Below are positions 33,244 to 45,300 of a stretch of DNA of 64,000 nucleotides, piece after piece. Under the pieces are notes generated by a model, which made no database searches, was not told where the DNA came from, and worked only from the letters and a program-made list of their open reading frames with translations. This DNA comes from Ciona savignyi (taxonomy: Eukaryota > Chordata > Ascidiacea > Phlebobranchia > Cionidae): positions 4,071-68,070 of the forward strand of contig CH003198.1 of assembly GCA_000149265.1 (NCBI GenBank). The letters are read 5' to 3'. The position numbers and the translations under genes are program-made. Numbering within the stretch: the first letter of the stretch is position 1; each line of letters opens with the position of its first letter.

Positions 33244-34140
33244 CCAAACTTAAATCATGCACTTTTCAATTGCCACCTTTCCTTTTCGCCAAACTAATTT
33301 TCTTATTGTGCTTTTTCGCCCTAAAACACAATAAGCTTACATATTCCATAGTTAAATATTAAAGATTCCCACTATGAAATTTCAAAACCTGCAAACACTT
33401 TGTCAAAATCTTAACATTGCTATTGAAATGCGTTAATTAAAACATCATGTCGAACCTGCCATGCTTCCCGACCATTCGCCTGTAATATTCATATACGAGT
33501 CGATAATATACTTTACATTACGGGTGAGCTGCTAAGATTAAAGAGTTTAGTGAGGTGTTAACACGGTTGTAGTTAAAGTTTGACTAATTAAACATACATG
33601 GGAACTACGCTGTATCATTAATCAGTCAGCTTCAAGGGCCTTCAAATGCTCGATTGACTTGTGGTTGGGAAACAAACATTTGTTCACATTATCGGTCTAT
33701 CGCAAGGAGTCCTAAACAAATGTAAATATACAACACAAGTACAACAATCTGGGTATATGATTACTCTTTTGCACGGTGTGTATAGTTTGTCCCTACAAGC
33801 AGAAACTGATGCGTCTCTATAGGTTAACAATCTAAAATTACTATAATTATTTATTTAAAAAAAGAAAGATTCTTGCTAAATTCATATACGTCTAGCTCTA
33901 AGTCTAAATCATATTATCTAACGATTATGAATATATTTAACCGGATTGTTATGATTTTGTTTCCGCAAGTATAAACAGACCTGTTATCTTTAGTTAAAGA
34001 AGTTTTGTTGGTTGTGTAACAACGTTTGTTCTGAACCAACGTTTAAAAAAATCATGTTTATTTCAAAGGAATATACACATTGAAAAAACAAAGCGAAAAA
34101 CACACGAGTTATCAAATCAGTAACCGTCGTAGAAGAGAAG
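33244..34140. other. Intergenic, no gene recognised
   Basis: AT-rich. Around 33775-33845 and 33955-34010 there are faint head-like traces (GTTTGTCCCTACAAGCAGAAAC). Nothing else supported. Confidence 0.4.
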
Positions 34141-34434
34141 AAGATAGGATAGAATATTCATGTTTATTCACGTGAATGGGAAAACCAAGGGGGTTACCAC
34201 ACGAGCAATCGTCAGATCACCTCGCGCCCATCGTCGGGTTACCGGAGCTATAGCAGTGTCTTGTATATGATTCACACGTTCCTTCAATTTGGCAGAACCC
34301 ATTAAGCCGCTGGGTTCAGGCAATGTCCGTAAAATGCCTTGCCCAAGGACACAACCGACTAGCTAGCGACCAGTTTCGCAGCTGCAACCTATCGATTGAA
34401 AGGTGACGCACTTAACCACTAGACTAACCGGCCG
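34141..34434 (-). mobile_element. SINE A, full length
   Basis: Complete from CCGGTTAGTCTAGTGG (high end) to AATATTCTATCC (low end). Close to consensus. Confidence 0.85.
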
Positions 34435-34459
34435 GACTCGTATTACAATATGTCCACCA

Positions 34460-34700
34460 TCAAGTTACAGTAGCTACTGGAATGTTAAGAAATTGCTGCT
34501 GTTTTAGTAAATCTACTATAACCACTACGGATGTCTCTACCAACATTGTAATATCTGGGGTAATAAATGTATACTAACTTTATGCCTGTCAATACCACGT
34601 GCACCAGATAATATTGAGGAATTCGCCCAAGCAATCTTTCAACAATCGCCAACTCCTGGGGTTGGATGGGCGACAAGACATTTAAGTAAAGAAGTGAATA
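34460..34700 (-). repeat. Dispersed repeat shared with 40515-40742
   Basis: Reverse complement matches the copy at 40.5 kb over ~230 bases, including CTGGTGCACGTGGTATTGACAGG and GGTAGAGACATCCGTAGTGG. Unknown class. Confidence 0.7.
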
Positions 34701-35660
34701 AATTACTTTAAATATAATTATAAGTTTCTTTTGAAAAATAGAGACACATATAATTTTGTTCGTAAACGTTTTAACATGAATGTCTTGTCCGTCCGAAACC
34801 ACGTAGATGGATTTGTCTAATCGGAAATCTTAATTTTGGTGTTTACCCTGGGGGAATTCCCTAGTATCGTAAAACATTTCCATTTGGTAACTCAGGGAAG
34901 CCTGAAGATACTCAGGTAGTAAATAAACAAGAAACACTTAAACAGGAGCGAGTTAACAAAGGACAATTATTCTAGAACGTATAGTTGATTGTTTATTGTT
35001 TCATATTGTGAATTAGACAGCAGAAACGTCATGCGAGGATTGACTCATCGTACAAAGTACACTAAACATAAAACACGCTTGAAGCATAAGTAAATATGAC
35101 ATTCAACCAATTAAGTACATTTCGATTCATAACCTGATCTGATTAATGGTATTCTATTAGTCATGGTATTTTTATAATAAATAGTTTGCTGATAAATAAT
35201 GGTGGCCATTGTACGTCGTGCACTGAACCTAGCAATGTTATTTTCCGGTGGAGGCTTCATCTCGGCGTGGGTGTTGTAGTTTCGACATGACGTTTTGTAA
35301 TAGGATAATTTAGTTTGGATTAGGTTATTCGTTTTTTGCCAGTATTAAAAAATGGCAAACGAATAAAATCACGACACAGGAACAGGAAAAGACGAAAAAA
35401 CGAACAATCGTTAAAACACCTTATTTAAAAAAGGTTGTAATTTAATAAATGTTGGGCAGAGCTGTGTGAAATAAAGTTTTTATTGTGTATCTGCTAGCTG
35501 TTTTGTTGGGAAAAAAGTTCCCAGTGTACGAAGGGGTATAGGCTCGAAATTTTAAAGTAAAATTTGGAGAGTTTTGAGCTTAGGTTGCAGATTCAAGCTT
35601 CAAATTAAATTTTAAGTTTAATTAGTGAAAATATCTAAGACTTTCTATGACAAAATAACA
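34701..35660. other. Intergenic, no gene recognised
   Basis: Holds the reversed GACGTGTTTTAACGACTG repeat at 35336-35453 and a short unit-like trace (GGGGGAATTCCC) at ~34850. Otherwise plain AT-rich DNA. Confidence 0.45.
35336..35453 (-). repeat. Dispersed repeat, reversed copy
   Basis: AATGGCAAACGAATAAAATC through GAACAATCGTTAAAACACC is the reverse of the 13004-13118 block. Confidence 0.6.
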
Positions 35661-35925
35661 GGAGGATAGGATATTCATGTTTGTCGCTGTGAATGGGGAA
35701 ACCAAGGGAGTTATTTCGCGCCCACCGTCGGGTTACCGGGGCTATTGCAGTGTATAATTGAGACGTTCCTTCAATCTAATAAAACTTATTAAGTCGCTAG
35801 GTTCAAGTAATGTCCGAAAAGTCTCTTGTCCAAGGACACAACAGACTAGCTAGCGACCAGTTTCGTACCTGCAATCCTTCGGCTGAAAGGCGACGCACTT
35901 AACCACTAGACTAACCTGTCGGACA
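35661..35925 (-). mobile_element. SINE A, slightly shortened
   Basis: Head and tail are complete but the CTGACGATTGCCC block is missing. It lies ~135 bases upstream of fringe copy 2, pointing away from it. Confidence 0.8.
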
Positions 35926-36059
35926 GCACTTTTTATGAGGGCAGTTTGCATTGGGGAAATAGGGAGAATAATTAGTTGAACGCCTCCTAAAGGTGCTTTG
36001 CGGTTGTCCCTTTCTAGTTTATAACCGTTGACGTTTTCACAGGTAAACCCCTTATAAAT

Positions 36060-37022
36060 ATGCATCTGATAAAAGTACGAAAACTGCTTTTGGCCATTGT
36101 ACTGATGTTCGTGTTAATATTCTGGATAAATGTTGGCAGATTACAACAGTGGTACATTAAGCCAAGTTCAGACGACCATAGAATCCACAGTTCGCTTGCA
36201 TACCATGATGAAGGTCCCCACATTACACTGGATGATGTTTTTATTTCTTTGAAAACAAGCAAGCAATTCCACGACACTCGGGTAAAAGTGATTCTGAATA
36301 CATGGTTTCAACAAGCTCGCGCGCAGACCTACGTCATCACCGATGACGATGATTTGGACTTGAACTTCACAACCAACGGACATGCAGTTAACAGTGGCTG
36401 CGGGAAATCACACGACCTGGGAGATCTTAGTTGTAAAACAGGGGTCGAGTATGATTTGTACGTGAGAAGTGGTAAGAAATGGTGGTGTCATTTTGATGAT
36501 GATAACTACGTCAACGTCCCCCGTTTGTTAGAATTATTAGTCGAACTCGACTGGAGAAAAGATGTTTATCTAGGCAGACGGAGTATATTTAAAGACTTTC
36601 AGGGAAATTTTCGAGGGAAAACTGTTTATTTTGTTTTTGCTACAACGGGCGCTGGTGTTTGCATTTCGAAGCCATTAGCCAACAAAATGGCGCCATGGGC
36701 GAAATCGGGGAAATTTCTGGAAACTTCCAGAGCTTTGGGTCATGCCGATGATTGCACAATTGGTTTTATCATTACAAACCTGTTAAACGTAAATTTAACT
36801 GTCACAAACTCATTTCATTCTCACATGGAAAATCTTACGGATTTGGATCCTAAAACATTGAAAAACCAAGCTGTTTTAAGTTATAGGTCTCCTGAAAATA
36901 CCATAAATATTCCAAGTAACTTAAACAACACTAATGTGTTTAACAAACTTGTCGATCCGACAAGATTTTATTCGCTTCATTGTCTAATATACCCAGAAAA
37001 TCCGTTTTGTAAAGTTGTCTAA
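36060..37022 (+). CDS. fringe: Fringe-like O-fucose beta-1,3-GlcNAc transferase, copy 2 (intronless, 320 aa)
   Basis: Inverted duplicate of 17331-18293 with 305 of 320 residues identical. All catalytic and structural motifs listed for copy 1 are kept, including DDD at 146-148 and ADDCTIGF. Differences fall in the anchor and stem (8, 16-18, 32, 35, 39) and in the C-terminal third (157, 182, 185, 243, 275, 277, 279, 290). Codons ~70-157 differ at only about two silent sites. It is transcribed away from copy 1. Homology extends through the AATAAA at 37037 to ~37430, where one side carries a SINE. Both copies look functional; whether both are expressed is unknown. Confidence 0.92.
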   Translation: MHLIKVRKLLLAIVLMFVLIFWINVGRLQQWYIKPSSDDHRIHSSLAYHDEGPHITLDDVFISLKTSKQFHDTRVKVILNTWFQQARAQTYVITDDDDLDLNFTTNGHAVNSGCGKSHDLGDLSCKTGVEYDLYVRSGKKWWCHFDDDNYVNVPRLLELLVELDWRKDVYLGRRSIFKDFQGNFRGKTVYFVFATTGAGVCISKPLANKMAPWAKSGKFLETSRALGHADDCTIGFIITNLLNVNLTVTNSFHSHMENLTDLDPKTLKNQAVLSYRSPENTINIPSNLNNTNVFNKLVDPTRFYSLHCLIYPENPFCKVV

Positions 37023-37036
37023 ATTTGGCATCGCCC

Positions 37037-37042
37037 AATAAA
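37037..37042 (+). terminator. Poly(A) signal of fringe copy 2
   Basis: AATAAA 14 bases after the stop codon, conserved in copy 1. Confidence 0.5.
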
Positions 37043-37257
37043 CCGAAATTAAGTTGTTGGGTCAAGTTAGGGATTGGTATGAATTGTCGTATTTCCATAT
37101 TTCGTATTGTGGTAGTGGCTGATGAATCTTACGTGACTCGTGAAATTAATGATCAAATATGATGAAATTAACGCCCAAAACGAACACCATTTTACTTGCT
37201 ATTATATGTAGGCCTATACTGGGACTTTGTAATAAATCCAATAATAATTCGAAGAAG

Positions 37258-37370
37258 CAGTACGGTCGTGTGGCCAAATGGTTAACGCGACCGATACATA
37301 TAACGACTCTTATACTAAAAACGGTCCTTGTGATGAGCATCATGGGTTCGAAACTTGGCTCGGTAAAAAA
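37258..37370 (+). mobile_element. tRNA-derived SINE, family B, with 12-bp target-site duplication
   Basis: Reference copy of family B, ~113 bp. The head CGGTCGTGTGGCCAAATGG and GTTAACGCGACCGAT resemble a tRNA A-box region; the B box is GGGTTCGAAAC, followed by TTGGCTCGGT and an A run. It is flanked by AATTCGAAGAAG at 37246-37257 and 37371-37382. The equivalent place beside fringe copy 1 (~17105-17116) has a single AATTCGAAGAAG and no insert. Confidence 0.9.
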
Positions 37371-38067
37371 AATTCGAAGAAGTAAAACTTCCGTTAGTGC
37401 TATTTGTTTTTTAGGCAATTTTTAAGTTGATTGAATAATCAGATCAAGAAGACTTTTGTTCTCGTCTCTTTGATCAGACCAAACTTGGAACATTTTGTGA
37501 TTTGATTTATTCCATTTGTTTCTGAATACACTTACGAATCATGAATGAGTTCCTGGGTTTAAAACCAAACTTAATATGCATGTTCAGTTAAAATTGTATA
37601 TATCCTTAGAGTTGTATTGGCGAATCAATAGTGAAAATACACAGCGATACAATTATAAATACGTGTGTGATTCCCACACATGTGGCGATTTCGCGGCTTG
37701 TGTGATATTTTTTGCACATTATATAAAGTTATGTTAAAAATGTGGGCGCATAATGCCTGCACGGCTGTTTCTCCTGTCAATCATTACCTGTAGCCTTTCG
37801 GCTATTATATCCGCAGCGATATTTCCGATATAAGCTTCCCACATTAAGCAATATGTGGCGGGCTGTTTGATTTTGTTCTGTGTGTAAGTTTTTTTTGAAA
37901 GTTCTTTTTTTTAATTTTTCTTAAATCAGAAACGCGAATACGGACCAAAAACAAATCGCCTGCTTGGAGCGCGGCTCCGGGAATGTCAAATCAATCAGTT
38001 AAACTGTATACGTTTCACTGATATATTTTTAAATGCCTTGGTAAGCGTTGCACTTGAAACTTTTTAG

Positions 38068-38195
38068 TGGAATTTTATTTTTGAGGTTTTTCTTTTCCCA
38101 CTGTGGCCCACACTTTCCGGGCCACCCCTTCTCCTAAAGCCGACTCCCCCATTGCACGGGTCGCTTTACCGCACACTTTTCTTCGAGGCTTAGTG
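38068..38195 (+). repeat. Dispersed repeat (GGGCCACACC family), partial
   Basis: GGAATTTTATTTTTGAGG, GGGCCACCCC, GGGTCGCTTTACCGCACAC; matches part of 15727-16080. Confidence 0.55.
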
Positions 38196-38309
38196 TAATA
38201 GAGTAATTTTTTTTAAAAACAATTAATTAATTTTTTTACTTTAATTTTTTTTTTAAATTTGGGTATAGCGGCCATGTCTAATTATACCTAAATTTAATAA
38301 TTTATTGAG

Positions 38310-38412
38310 TTTTTTTAGACGTGTTTTAACGACTGTCGTTTTGCCGTTTTTTTCCGTTTTCTAAATTTTTATTAATAGTCCTGCTTCATGTTTTCATCGT
38401 GGAAACAAAAAA
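38310..38412 (+). repeat. Dispersed repeat with GACGTGTTTTAACGACTG
   Basis: Third clear copy of the family at 13004-13118; the 3' half is diverged. Confidence 0.55.
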
Positions 38413-38417
38413 TAAAC

Positions 38418-38486
38418 TGAACTATTCATGTTTATCCAGTGAATGTGAAAACACAAGGAGGTTAACATGCGGGCAATCGTCATATC
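38418..38486 (-). mobile_element. SINE A 3' fragment
   Basis: ATTCATGTTTATCCAGTGAA to CGGGCAATCGTC is the reversed 3' end of family A. Confidence 0.55.
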
Positions 38487-38825
38487 GAGAACTGGTATTA
38501 AGTCATACGGTAGATGTCGCGCGAGAGCCACTACTGTTTAAAGCAGTGGTTCCCAATGTTTTTTCAATTTGTGGCAAACGCCAAATTATAATCATTTTGG
38601 TGCAGCATTTTGACAGAACATTAAGAGCATCACAATAACAAAACTTAATTCCACAACCAAATTGTTTCCCTCTCAAGAATTGACTTCATTATTATAGTGA
38701 CATATTACAAATGCCTTCAAAATTTAGCAAGAAAAGTTTCCGATCCCACAACGGTCTCGTTAACAAATCCGTTTTTAAACGTATAAATGGGTAGCGTTAA
38801 CCTATCGGCTACACAACCCTCTTAC

Positions 38826-39126
38826 AAATAAATTCGGTACACTTTTAAAAATATGGTCGGTACACTTTAAAAATATATTCAGTACACTTTTAAAAATATA
38901 GTCGGTACACTCATAAAAATATAGTCGGTACACTCTTAAAAATATAGTCGGTACACTCTTAAAAATATAGTCGGTACACTTATCAAAATTATATTCGGTA
39001 CACTTTTAAAAATATAGTCGGTACACTTTCAAAATATAGTCGGTACACTTTTCAAAATTATATTCGGTACACTTTAAAAAATATAGTCGATATAGTCGGT
39101 ACACTTTCAAAATATAGTCGGTACAG
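38826..39126 (+). repeat. 23-bp minisatellite (TCGGTACACTTTTAAAAATATAG)
   Basis: About 12-13 imperfect units of 22-26 bases ending ~195 bases before the coiled-coil gene start codon. Each unit contains the RsaI-type core GTAC and an AAATATA run. No spacers, so not a CRISPR-like array. Confidence 0.85.
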
Positions 39127-39322
39127 TTGTAAAATTTTCACGGAACACTGCAGAAAGGTTGTAACTGTGATTTAATGACTGTTTAATTTTGTATATACCG
39201 GTATGTATACTTACCAGCGTAAATTTAAATATCTGTTTAATATTATATAGCAATTGGTATCCAGTATGTAGCATAGGCTGTAGTATTACTTCGTGGTGGA
39301 TTACTGATATATTCATTTCATC

Positions 39323-42300
39323 ATGTCGGGCAAAGCAGGACTTGAAGCATTGAAGTTAAAAGTAAGAAATGTGATTTTAATTAGATTAAGAGTGTGCATT
39401 CTGTTTAGCTTGCTGGTATACAGCCTGGCAATTTATTAATACTATAGTGACACAGTGTAGTTAACAAAAAATGAAAGATAATAAAATACAATATTAAGTT
39501 GAGATATTTTGCTGTTATTGGCTTGAAACATTTCTTTCTATTAACGTATATTTAATACGTGGTAGAAATTAACATATTAATTCTAATTTATAACGCTTGC
39601 AAGTATAAAAAATAAGCATATGTTGTTCTAAAAGTACAAAAATGTTCAGACAACCAGATATATTTTTCTGTGCCATTGCCATGCTTTTACCTGGAATAAC
39701 TAATAAACTTCCATCACATAAACCAAACTCAATAAAACATTTTTTAAGTGTGGAAAACCACAACATCTTACCACTAAGTAGTCCTATCCTTAGCAAAGCA
39801 TACTTTCGTACTGATTAGTGTGGTTGGTTAGTGTGCCGCTTTTTAGCTAAAAGTTGCAGGTTTAAAACAAGTCTGTTGTGTCCTTGGTAAGGCCATAAAC
39901 CCACCGGATTGATGGCTTCTACCAAAACTAAAGAAACATATCTCAATTATACACAGCACACTGAAATAGCCTCGGTAACCCGACAGTGAGTGCGATGTGA
40001 TCTGACGAATAGCCATGGGATATATCTCCTATTCTATTTAAATTTATAATCAAGGCCTGCTGCAAAAAATTATCACACGGATAGTTGTTATTGGCGGGTG
40101 CCGACTATTGGAATTGTTGAAGTGTGATGTGAATAATTAAGTTTGATCCATTAACCTACTGGGCAGTGCACTTCGATACTAGAGCCCACTAGACATCGCC
40201 AGCTAGGAGAAGGTTCTAATCCAATTATGTTACAGCTGATATTTCACCAATATTCACCTATAAACATTTTATACAGTTTTGTATTAATTCTTGAATTGTT
40301 GTTGATTTTCCAGATAAGCGAGAAAGAACGTCAAATTGAAGAACTAAAGTTAAAAAACTTGGCTTTGATGGAACGTAAGAAATGTGGATGCATATCAAGT
40401 ATTTTGGAATATGAACCTACATATTATTTGCAATATCATGAGATGCTCGTAAATCACCATCCCAGATATAATACCTACTGTGCCATGTTGTATAGTATCT
40501 CGTGCCAAAACCTCTACAATGTGGTGTGGAAACCACCCCTCCCAACCCAGGGATTGGCAACTGTGGAGGGTATTTGTTAAGGGAATTATCTTTCCTATTA
40601 TCTGGTGCACGTGGTATTGACAGGCTGAAAGTTAATATGTTACCCCAGATATTACAGTGCTGGTAGAGACATCCGTAGTGGTTATAGTAGTTCTACCAAA
40701 ACAGCAGCAACTTCTTAACATTCCAATAGCTCCTGTAACACCATGGCGGACAAGATGTTATTTGACAATATACTGATTTGATCACTTTTGTGTTTTCCCC
40801 TTTAATGGGATAAAACATAAATATAAGACTCCTATGATTTAAGCTAGGTCCATAAATGTATTTTACTCCCATGATTCCACACACGTAGAGTTGAAAGTAA
40901 ATTTTTGAACACTAAACCTTATGAAGATAACTCGGAACAAATTTAATGAAGGTTTGAATACTTAGAAGTTCCTTTTATACATCCAGAGACGGACGATTTA
41001 ATTGATTCCATGGACATAGCCACTGTGCAGATCAAAGAACTCACAAGTGAAGCGGCAGAGGTTGGGCAAGTTGTTCACTTTCAATATAAACCGCATTAAT
41101 CGGATTGGATATTTATGTTTATTATCGTGAGTGAGAAAACCAGGGGGTTAACACACGGGCAATCGTCAGATCACCTCGCGCCCAATGTCGGGTTACCAGA
41201 GTTATTGCAGTGTGTTGATTATAAATCACATGTTCCTTCAATTTGGTAGAACCCATTAATCCACTTGGTTCAGGCAATGTCCGTAAAGTGCCTTGCCCAA
41301 GGACACAACCGACTAGCTAGCGACCAGTTTCGCACCTGCAACCTTTCGATTGAAAGTCGACGCACTTAACCGCCAGACTAACCGGTCAGATGACTAACCG
41401 ACAAATAAAATTTATATATTTTGTGAGAATGCTGCATAAAAACTACCTAATGGGGAGTTTGCTAAAAAGTAGCTGGGTCATTCCATTTCAAATGAACCAA
41501 ACTCTCCAACCCAAAATTTTTAAATAAGCTCATATTATAAATTAAAATAGCAAATTTCTCCCTGACAATGGAAAACCTTTTGTTTTTAATTTTTGTTGAG
41601 AATTGACCGAGTTATGATCGTTTAAACATTACCTATTTTTTGTGTGCGGCGAAGCATGACCGCAATGAAATATCAACCAAATATGTTCGGGTGAGTCAAA
41701 CTTTTTTATTCCTTATGATTGCATTATGAAACTTTGTACATAACTTGTGTATCCTATTGGCTTTCCTGAGAAATGTTTTTTTGTATTAATGGGGCTACAT
41801 GTGGGCCACAAAATGGGGGGGAACGTAATCATAATTTCGTAATCGTCCATGCGTGACCATCATTAATGGGTTAATAACTTTAAAAGGCATCGTCGTTAGA
41901 AGCTCTAAATGGTTTCATTGGAAAGGTAAAGACCACTACTCCCTGTGTTGTAAGATTTATCAATGGCTCTTGAAAATAACATAAAAACAAACAGTAATCA
42001 ATTCCATGGTGTAAATTTGCTGTATTGAGCATATTAATACAGTGAATTATTACAAAAATTAACTCCGGTACAAAAATATAAACACTGGCCATGTACAGTT
42101 TAGCTTAAATAATTTGTCTGAATGAATTGTTCATACTTATGGTTGATTGAGTCATAAAATGATTGGGACAATTTGTACAAACGACCAGTCAGGGTGGATG
42201 GGGTTGGGGCGATAGCTAATATATTGCTGATAGCAACCCAACATTCATCTTTTCTGGATGGCCACTAGAAGGAATTTTGAGCTCCTTGCACCATAAACTG

Positions 42301-45300
42301 GATCATTACATCTCCCTCCTCTTCATTTCTATCAGCCACAACTCCCAGGTACCATTTGCGATCATGTATTGCAATGATGTATGAGCCTAGCGCGTATGTT
42401 GTTTGTTGCGCTGGTCCTGAATGCGTTTCAGTACCCCTCTTCCACACCACCACCCCACCTGTGTCTGCAGAAAGTCTCTTTATCAATATGCCATTAGCTT
42501 GTGGCACAAAAGCATGGTGACTGCGTGTTCCAGGTATGGTGTTTTTTGAGGAAAACCTCTCTTGTTGCGGTTGTGTATGATGAGCAATCTGTTCCTCAGA
42601 GACAAAGGAAAAAGAGATGCCAGGTATGTTTTGTGATCCCCACGCAAACAGGTCTTTTGCAGTCAGAATATGTCCGTCAAGGAATTATTTATTTGTTCTG
42701 GATCATCCCCTGTCTCCACATCCGCATCAGACATCTCCCTTCTTCATTTGCTCTAAAATCTTTTGACACCTTAGCACAAGATGGACACATCTTTTGCCCA
42801 GGCTTAAAATTCTTTTTTGTCTTTTCTAATAATTCACTTGCTGCCTCAATAGTCAATGATCTTAAGGATTTTCTTGGAAGTTTTTCGGTATGAAAGCCGA
42901 ATGGATTACAACAAACTGTTTGCAATTTTGTATATCTTTCTAAGAACATCTTCTTATGATGCAAACAGATCGAAAGAGTGTCTACATCTTCTATCTCTGT
43001 TCTTAATTTCAAGAGTTCCACCTGTTCTTTACCCAAATCTGTTACAGCTAGAATACCTTTCTTGCCATTAGTAAAGTTAGTGGTGTAGATTTTGTAGATT
43101 TTTTCCGATACTGCATGGATCCATATCTTATTTTATTTTGCAAAATCTGTCTTAACTGTCTAAATGTCATCTTATTATATAACTGAATAAAACAATACAC
43201 TCTGCTGGATAACAATTGTAATTGTTTGCTACAATGCAACATTTCTTTAACAGACTGAAGTCATCTTTATGTATAAACAATTACTCTGTTGAATAACATT
43301 GTTTGGGAGAATAAGAACTGTTACATTTCTTAAATTGTGTGAAAAATATCTTATTGAATAAATGAATAAAGAATAACTCTACTGGTAACTAAATAACTCT
43401 GCTGGACACTAAATACCTCTGCTGGACACTGCATAACTGCTTGTCATCGAAGAAAAAATTGAGTCTTTGATACAATGATTACTACAAGGTTGCCCCAGAA
43501 AGACACAAGCAGTAAAAATCATTGGCATTGCTACTATGTTTAAACCAAGAAACAAAATGGCCAACTTTCATAAATAATTAACAAGAAGGTTGGGTGGGTC
43601 GGTCGGTCGTATTGGAGATATACAATAAAACTTACCAGAACATTAATTCATTTTTTACAGGGGATGTAAACCTGCATTTGCAACTGTGATATTTTAAATG
43701 ATGTGTAAAGTGCTTAAAAATGATTAAATTTTGTCTAAATTGAATTGTACACATTGGTGTTTAACACTCCTATTGGTCGATATTTGTTGTAATCTGCAAA
43801 ATACAGCAAATTTACACCATGGAAATGATCACTGTTTGTTTTTATGTTATTTTCAAGAGCCATTGATAAATCTTACAACACAGGGAGTAGTGGTCTTTAC
43901 CTTTCCAATGAAACCATTTAGAGCTTCTAACGACGATGCCTTTTAAAGTTATTAACCCATTAATGATGGTCACGCATGGATGATTACGAAATTATGATTA
44001 CGTTCCCCCCCATTTTGTGGCCCACATGTAGCCCCATTAATACAAAAAAAACATTTCTCAGGAAAGCCAATAGGATACACTAGTTATGTACAAAGTTTCA
44101 TAATGCAATCATAAGGAATAAAAAAGTTTGACTCACCCGAACATATTTGGTTGATATTTCATTGCGGTCATGCTTCGCCGCACACAAAAAATAGGTAATG
44201 TTCAAACGATCATAACTCGGTCAATTCTCAACGAAAATTAAAAACAAAAGGTTTTCCATTGTTAGGGAGAAATTTGCTATTTTAATTTATAATATGAGCT
44301 TATTTAAAAATTTTGGGTTGGAAAATGTTCTAATTTTGGCTCATTTGAAATGGAATGACCCAGCTTCAAGAAAGATTCTGTTATCTAACCGCTTTGTTTT
44401 GTCTGCAGATTTCCAGAAATAAGAAAGTTTTAGCCGAGATGTCAAATTCAGTTGAGTCAAAGTCGCTACAAATTGTCCAGGAATACCAGGTAGACCATGT
44501 TATAAAGGAGGTTGCGTGCCGACATATTGACGGGGGAAATATAGGAAAACGGAGTAAATTGGTGGCTGCCTGTTGCCAACTGACATAGTGGTGATTTACA
44601 CCCATCAGTTTACAACAAAAATCAGGAAATTTCCAACCCACCTTAGGACACAAATAATTTTTTGATATTTTCTACTCTGATAAGTTTTGTCGGCCAAAAT
44701 CTTAAGAAATGATCGAATGATTCACTTTAAATGATGAAGATACTTGCAGTGTAAAATAAATAATCTAGAAAATTGAAATAAATTAAGAAATAACCCAGTT
44801 TACCTCTTCTTCCAAACTATTTCAAAGAGTTACTTGCATGTACAGTAAAACATAAACAGGAATATTTATTTTGAATTAATCAATGTAGTCAACTTAATTA
44901 TTGATTTTACCCGATTGTGGTAATTGTGTTCTTAATTTATTAATTGAATAGTTTGGTTCTAGTGCAACGTTCCTTATATTTGTGGTTTTGCGACACAACT
45001 AAACTACAACACATGACACAACCACTTCCATATTTCACTACTTTACTAAATTATACTTGAAGCTGTTCGTTCAACTATTTGTTCAACATCAATTTCAGTA
45101 TTTTCCCAGTCAATGTCAAACTATTGCATTATTTAAATGAGTTGATTTTCTTCCAATATTTACCCGAGAATTTATTCCACGTACCAGGAGCTGCAGACAC
45201 AGACGCGCCAATGCAGTGCCAACCAGACCAACCTGAAGAAAGCTGCGTCGATGCTGAGGTCAGCGATCCAGGAGGTTGGGAGGAAACAACACGAGGAATT

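Larger units (their letters stand above)
37430..39322. other. Intergenic upstream of the coiled-coil gene
   Basis: Contains dispersed repeats at 38068-38195 and 38310-38412, a SINE A fragment at 38418-38486, a decayed reversed SINE B at ~38730-38817, and the 23-bp minisatellite at 38826-39126. No gene recognised. Confidence 0.5.

Noticed and set aside
37258-37330. tRNA gene
   Set aside because: A- and B-box-like motifs are present, but the family has an A-rich tail, target-site duplication and many degenerate copies, so it is a tRNA-derived SINE. The same holds for the heads of family A.
38540-38600. hAT element starting at CAGTGGTTCCCAATG
   Set aside because: The end motif is suggestive but no matching second end was found.
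38826-39126. CRISPR-like array
   Set aside because: The repeats are head-to-tail without unique spacers and the genome is eukaryotic.
40227-40580. A 117-aa plus-strand frame as a separate gene
   Set aside because: Only 40314-40374 is coding, as exon 2 of the coiled-coil gene; the rest is intron and a dispersed repeat.
42501-42893. A 130-aa plus-strand frame inside the TIR transposon
   Set aside because: It is the shadow of the minus-strand CCNPF gene and has no motif of its own.
41471-44365. Polinton-type element because of the long terminal repeats
   Set aside because: It is far too short, none of the family's hallmark genes are recognised, and no 6-bp duplication flanks it.
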